NCBI GenBank assembly: GCA_964612465.1
Contig: CAZTDF010000091.1
Coordinates: forward strand, 1 to 17,252
Direction: 5' to 3'
DNA length: 17,252 bases
DNA from: JAFGPJ01 sp964612465
Lineage (GTDB): Bacteria > Planctomycetota > Phycisphaerae > Sedimentisphaerales > Anaerobacaceae
Positions 14,855-17,252 of the stretch are shown in pieces. Positions within the stretch are counted from its first letter, which is position 1; the number at the start of each line of letters is the position of its first letter. A program made the position numbers and the translations under genes. The notes below the pieces were generated by a model, which was not told the DNA's origin, searched no databases, and worked only from the letters and a program-made list of their open reading frames with translations.

Positions 14855-15266
14855 TACTATCTCAGAGGATACGATATTTCGAACTTTTTGAGTATTCCAA
14901 CATGATTAGTGCGATTTCATCGCTCTGTGCCGCTTTTTATCCTCCGGTGAAATGTTAGCAAATCAGTAAACATCCCAAATAAAATCCCTGGCGCCGGCCT
15001 CTGAGATACGGAATCTCTTCTCAACCAGTAATCTGACCCAGCCCATTCTCTCGCACATGATATTGCCACCGCAACTTGATTTTCCATGATTTTTCGAATT
15101 GACAATGAGCCAAAAGGACCAAAGAAGCCGAATCCGGGCATGCATAAAGCTTAATCGGCTATCGTGGATAAGAACTTAATCAAGAAGTCAGTCTCTTTTG
15201 TACAGAGATCGGGGGACGTGCTGATTTCATTTGGTGGTGGGATACCTGACAGGCAGACATGGCTTT
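14855..15266. other. Intergenic region with no supported gene
   Basis: Two overlapping minus-strand frames (14917-15141 and 14963-15145) exist but neither has a ribosome-binding site or recognisable motif. One contains MGWVRLLVEKRFRISEAGAR, which has protein-like composition and could be a decayed gene remnant. Nothing else is seen. Confidence 0.4.
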
Positions 15267-15377
15267 ACATGTGCCTTAATCAAACCATTCATCTTGGGGG
15301 TCGAAGGGGGGGATGCAGACGTTTATTATTTTTATTTTTCCGACGGCCCGGTGGCGGCAGCCGGGCTTGATGAAGAT
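15267..15377. repeat. Direct repeat copy 1: duplicated cupin 3' end
   Basis: These 111 bases match 16060-16168 in the same orientation, with about 13 substitutions and one 2-base gap by eye (roughly 87% identity). Similarity stops sharply at GATGAAGAT on the right side in both copies. Copies 1 and 2 flank the nucleotidyltransferase module. Confidence 0.85.
15276..15377 (-). pseudogene. C-terminal remnant of a cupin gene
   Basis: On the minus strand this piece encodes IFIKPGCRHRAVGKIKIINV, then CIPPFDPQDEWFD, and a TAA stop. It is the last 33 residues of a cupin closely related to the intact one at 16067-16408, with five mostly conservative differences. The frame is still open but there is no start codon, no N-terminal cupin motif and no ribosome-binding site, so it is a remnant, not a functional gene. 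Retention of conservative changes implies the copy diverged while functional, before truncation. Confidence 0.8.
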
Positions 15378-15457
15378 CCGGCTCTTTGAATAAGGGTAGT
15401 CGGGTATTTGAATAACAAAGAAATCCATGCCCACCAGACTTAATTAAGGCGTTAGGT

Positions 15458-15904
15458 CTATTGCTCACCGAGGGCTTCAATATCTGAGGCGTCCTTTTTT
15501 CTGCCGGTCGCCTTCTTATTAGTAATGAAATCCTCTCGGCCAATAAAACAAGCCGGAGTCCGGCCATATTGGCCGGGGACTTTACCCATGTCGGCCTTTT
15601 CCCACGAAAGGCCGCTGATGCTTGTTATGATGTCAATACGTATGGGAGGAACGCCAAGCTGGATGACTTTACCCGGCGTGGTGAAATCATTCTCAGACAG
15701 ATCCAGCGAACCGAAGCCAAACTCGTTCAGAGCAGTAAGAATACGCCTGGCGTTTTCGAGAACCGGTCTGACGAACAGGTCGATATCGCCGGTAAAACGC
15801 GGGGCACCATGAAAGGCTAAGGCGTAACCGCCGACGACAAGGTATTCAACTTTGTGCTTGTTGAATAACTCGAGCAACTCTTTGAAGTCGGTGTGAATCT
15901 CCAT
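15458..15904 (-). CDS. Nucleotidyltransferase, DUF6036-like
   Basis: This 148-residue protein has the polymerase-beta-type nucleotidyltransferase core: VGGYALAFHG (24-33) followed by the metal-binding TGDIDLF with Asp40 and Asp42, and a third acidic residue Asp91 in IRIDIITSI. The C-terminal FITNKKATGRKKDASDIEAL is typical of the DUF6036/AbiEii-like group, in which adjacent lysines and a DxxDIE helix recur. Relatives serve as toxins in some toxin-antitoxin pairs (AbiE, MNT-HEPN), but this subgroup is not characterised as far as I know. I prefer the ATG at 15904, which matches the family start; an ATG at 15925 would add seven residues. Its start overlaps the preceding small gene by about 59 bases in another frame, so translation is presumably coupled. 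Confidence 0.82.
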   Translation of the reverse strand: MEIHTDFKELLELFNKHKVEYLVVGGYALAFHGAPRFTGDIDLFVRPVLENARRILTALNEFGFGSLDLSENDFTTPGKVIQLGVPPIRIDIITSISGLSWEKADMGKVPGQYGRTPACFIGREDFITNKKATGRKKDASDIEALGEQ

Positions 15905-16034
15905 AATATTCACGTCTGAGGGCATCGACCGCCGCCAGGCGTTCTTCGGGAGGCCGGCTGAGCCAATACTGAAGGTTCTGCCTGATTTCCGAGAAGTTAT
16001 CTAAATCATGTTTCTTTACGGTTTTACGTATCAT
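15846..16034 (-). CDS. Small helical partner protein of the nucleotidyltransferase
   Basis: This 62-residue basic protein, MIRKTVKKHDLDN at the start and RPPEERLAAVDALRREYYG plus RLQRVARVIQ at the end, belongs to a family commonly encoded immediately upstream of DUF6036-type nucleotidyltransferases in Planctomycetota and other bacteria. The role is unknown; an antitoxin or regulatory partner is the natural guess. The gene overlaps the nucleotidyltransferase by about 59 bases. There is no Shine-Dalgarno sequence. A TATAAT box six bases before the ATG suggests the message begins at or next to the start codon, that is, a leaderless transcript. Confidence 0.72.
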   Translation of the reverse strand: MIRKTVKKHDLDNFSEIRQNLQYWLSRPPEERLAAVDALRREYYGDSHRLQRVARVIQQAQS

Positions 16035-16040
16035 ACTTGT

Positions 16041-16070
16041 ATTATACCATAATTGAGTAACATGTGCTAA
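16041..16070 (-). promoter_or_regulatory. Predicted promoter for the nucleotidyltransferase pair, leaderless
   Basis: On the minus strand a perfect TATAAT lies at 16041-16046, with a weak TTAGCA (16065-16070) 18 bases upstream that overlaps the cupin stop codon. A start site 7 bases after the -10 box would fall on the ATG at 16034. Confidence 0.45.
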
Positions 16071-16168
16071 TCAAACCACTCATCTTTTGCATCGAAAGGC
16101 GGGATACAGACGTTTACGATTCTCATTTTTCCTACGGCCCGGTGGCGGCAGCCGGGCTTGATGAAGAT
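16060..16168. repeat. Direct repeat copy 2: 3' end of the intact cupin gene
   Basis: This is the counterpart of 15267-15377 and comprises the last 33 codons of the intact cupin, its stop codon and about seven following bases. The two copies are in the same orientation, 682 bp apart from end to start. Confidence 0.85.
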
Positions 16169-16408
16169 GGCGGTGAAAGGTTCGACCGGCACACTTTGGC
16201 CGTCGAGTTCCATCTGTCCGGAGCCTTCTAAGACGAGGTAGATTTCGGTCAGCTTTTTATGGTAATGCACCCGCGAGTCGGCCTGGATATCGACGATGTG
16301 CATGGTGGCGGCCGAATTGTCCGGCACGGCAAACGCCCTTTTGGCAAAGCCGCACGGACATTTAACCGCATCAATCTCATCAAAACGTGCTATCATGTAA
16401 TTTGCCAT
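16067..16408 (-). CDS. Single-domain cupin protein
   Basis: This 113-residue cupin carries the metal-binding motif HYHxxxTEIYLVLEGSG, with His48, His50 and Glu55 as ligands, and the second motif with His89 in GCRHRAVG. One cupin barrel fills the whole protein. Such proteins bind a divalent metal and act as isomerases, dioxygenases or sugar-binding domains; sequence alone does not tell which. Cys17 and Cys19 (KCPCGFAKRAF) near the N-terminus are unusual for a generic cupin and might bind metal. AAGGA lies 7 bases before the ATG. The gene is divergent from the mannonate-oxidoreductase-like SDR, which makes a role in uronate metabolism plausible but unproven. A truncated second copy of its 3' end lies downstream. 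Confidence 0.85.
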   Translation of the reverse strand: MANYMIARFDEIDAVKCPCGFAKRAFAVPDNSAATMHIVDIQADSRVHYHKKLTEIYLVLEGSGQMELDGQSVPVEPFTAIFIKPGCRHRAVGKMRIVNVCIPPFDAKDEWFD

Positions 16409-16458
16409 ACGTTAATCCTTAAGAGTTTCGCCCCGGCCGTTCGCGAGCTTAAAAACTG

Positions 16459-16487
16459 TTGAATTCTCAATCGGCTCGTTGTATATT
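16459..16487 (+). promoter_or_regulatory. Predicted promoter of the SDR gene
   Basis: TTGAAT (16459-16464) is followed after exactly 17 bases by TATATT (16482-16487). The start site would be near 16494, leaving a leader of about 70 bases before the ATG at 16567. No operator palindrome is evident between. Confidence 0.5.
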
Positions 16488-16566
16488 CTGCCTCAAGTGT
16501 GTGATTTAATCAAGATTTGAATGAACTTGTTTTGAGGAAGTATATTTAAACAAGAAGGAAGGTATA

Positions 16567-17252
16567 ATGAGCGATTTATTCGACTTAAAAGACAAGACTA
16601 TCGTTATCACCGGTGGCGGCGGTGTGCTCTGCAGCGCAATGGCTGTGGCGCTGGCCAAGGCGGGGGCGAGAATCGCCATTCTTGACCTGGCTGAAGTCGC
16701 CGCAACCGAAGTTGCGGAAGAAATCAAATCCAGTGGAGGCCTGGGCATTGCGGTCAAGTGCGATGTACTGAACAAAGAGAGCCTGGAATCAGCGAAAGAG
16801 GAAATTAATTCCGTGTTCGGCAAAATCGATATCCTGATCAACGGGGCCGGCGGAAATAAAAAAGACGCCACCACGTCGCCGGACCTGCCTTTTTTCGACC
16901 TGCCGAGCGAGGCTTTGCAGTTTGTTTTCAACCTGAATTTCATCGGGACCCTTTTGCCGTGCCAGGTCTTCGGCAAGGAAATGGCCGAGAGCGGCGGCGG
17001 GATAATCCTGAATATTTCCAGCATGTGCGCATTCAGTCCGCTGACCAAGATTCCCGGCTACTCGGCGGCCAAGGCGGCGGTAAGCAACTTCACGCAGTGG
17101 CTGGCCGTGCACGTTTGCCAGAATTATTCCAAAGACGTCCGCGTCAACGCGATAGCACCGGGATTCTTTCTGACCGAACAAAACCGGTTCCTGCTGACCG
17201 ACGAGAAAACCGGCGAGCTGACCGCCCGCGGCAAAACAATTATCGACCATAC
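16567..17252 (+). CDS. SDR oxidoreductase, D-mannonate oxidoreductase-like (partial at edge)
   Basis: The first 228 codons of a short-chain dehydrogenase are present and the 3' end lies beyond the window. The cofactor motif is TGGGGVLC (15-22), where the usual last Gly is Cys22. INGAGG is at 91-96. The catalytic residues are Ser151/Ser152 (NISSM), Tyr165 and Lys169 (YSAAK). VNAIAPGFFLTEQNRFLL (193-210), then EKTGELTARGKTIIDH is characteristic of SDRs annotated as D-mannonate oxidoreductase (fructuronate reductase) in Thermotoga and Planctomycetota, which reduce D-fructuronate with NAD(P)H in glucuronate catabolism. GAAGGAAGG stands just before the ATG. Specificity is inferred from resemblance; a KduD-like or gluconate dehydrogenase activity is the alternative. 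Confidence 0.87.
   Translation, partial: MSDLFDLKDKTIVITGGGGVLCSAMAVALAKAGARIAILDLAEVAATEVAEEIKSSGGLGIAVKCDVLNKESLESAKEEINSVFGKIDILINGAGGNKKDATTSPDLPFFDLPSEALQFVFNLNFIGTLLPCQVFGKEMAESGGGIILNISSMCAFSPLTKIPGYSAAKAAVSNFTQWLAVHVCQNYSKDVRVNAIAPGFFLTEQNRFLLTDEKTGELTARGKTIIDH

Noticed and set aside
14917..15145. Two overlapping small minus-strand frames (74 and 60 residues)
   Set aside because: They have no ribosome-binding site, no recognised domain, and overlap each other; at most they are a decayed remnant.

Overview
The window looks like a draft-assembly fragment of a Planctomycetota genome, most likely Phycisphaerae or a related uncultured lineage. This is inferred from four things: moderate GC content; a Tat-exported beta-propeller protein and a secreted HEAT-repeat protein; a D-mannonate-oxidoreductase-like SDR; and several families of short dispersed repeats of a kind I associate with this phylum. 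A run of exactly 100 Ns (6609-6708) marks a scaffold gap, so the source is probably a metagenome-assembled or other draft genome. No phage, plasmid or CRISPR locus is present.

Layout. 1-3432 (minus strand): a tyrosine recombinase (XerD/XerC type), followed downstream by a large secreted HEAT-repeat protein with its own sigma70-like promoter. 3433-3661: an intergenic region with a repeat built on a CTAAAGT core. 3662-7698 (plus strand): an apparent operon of a Tat-exported propeller protein, a lipoprotein, galE (4-base overlap with the lipoprotein) and, across the gap, a ROK-family sugar kinase. 7738-10031 (minus strand): pta then ackA, the acetate/ATP-forming branch of fermentation. 10122-10970 (plus strand): a PIG-L/LmbE-type deacetylase. 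11005-11976 (minus strand): a secreted endonuclease/exonuclease/phosphatase-fold protein. 12013-12147: a 135-bp nested inverted repeat that can fold as a cloverleaf. 12177-13825 (minus strand): tRNA-Thr(CGT) with its own promoter, a small gene broken by an in-frame TGA, a C-GCAxxG-C-C family protein, and larE.

13947-15267 is gene-poor. It has four copies of a TTGGCTTTG element spaced almost exactly 100 bp apart, an AT-rich stretch, and a 65-residue lipoprotein behind a near-consensus promoter. 15267-16408 (minus strand) holds a cupin gene, a small helical protein and a DUF6036-like nucleotidyltransferase; this last pair is flanked by two direct copies of the cupin gene's 3' end, one a truncated remnant. 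16567 to the right edge (plus strand): an SDR resembling D-mannonate oxidoreductases, divergent from the cupin.

Taken together the metabolic genes fit a saccharolytic fermenter that handles uronate-containing polysaccharide: oligogalacturonide-lyase-like propeller, mannonate/fructuronate SDR, hexose kinase, UDP-galactose epimerase and acetate production. The most unusual items are the nucleotidyltransferase module flanked by direct repeats, the in-frame TGA in an otherwise coherent small gene, the cloverleaf inverted repeat and the 100-bp periodic repeat array. All identifications are by eye; no database search was run.
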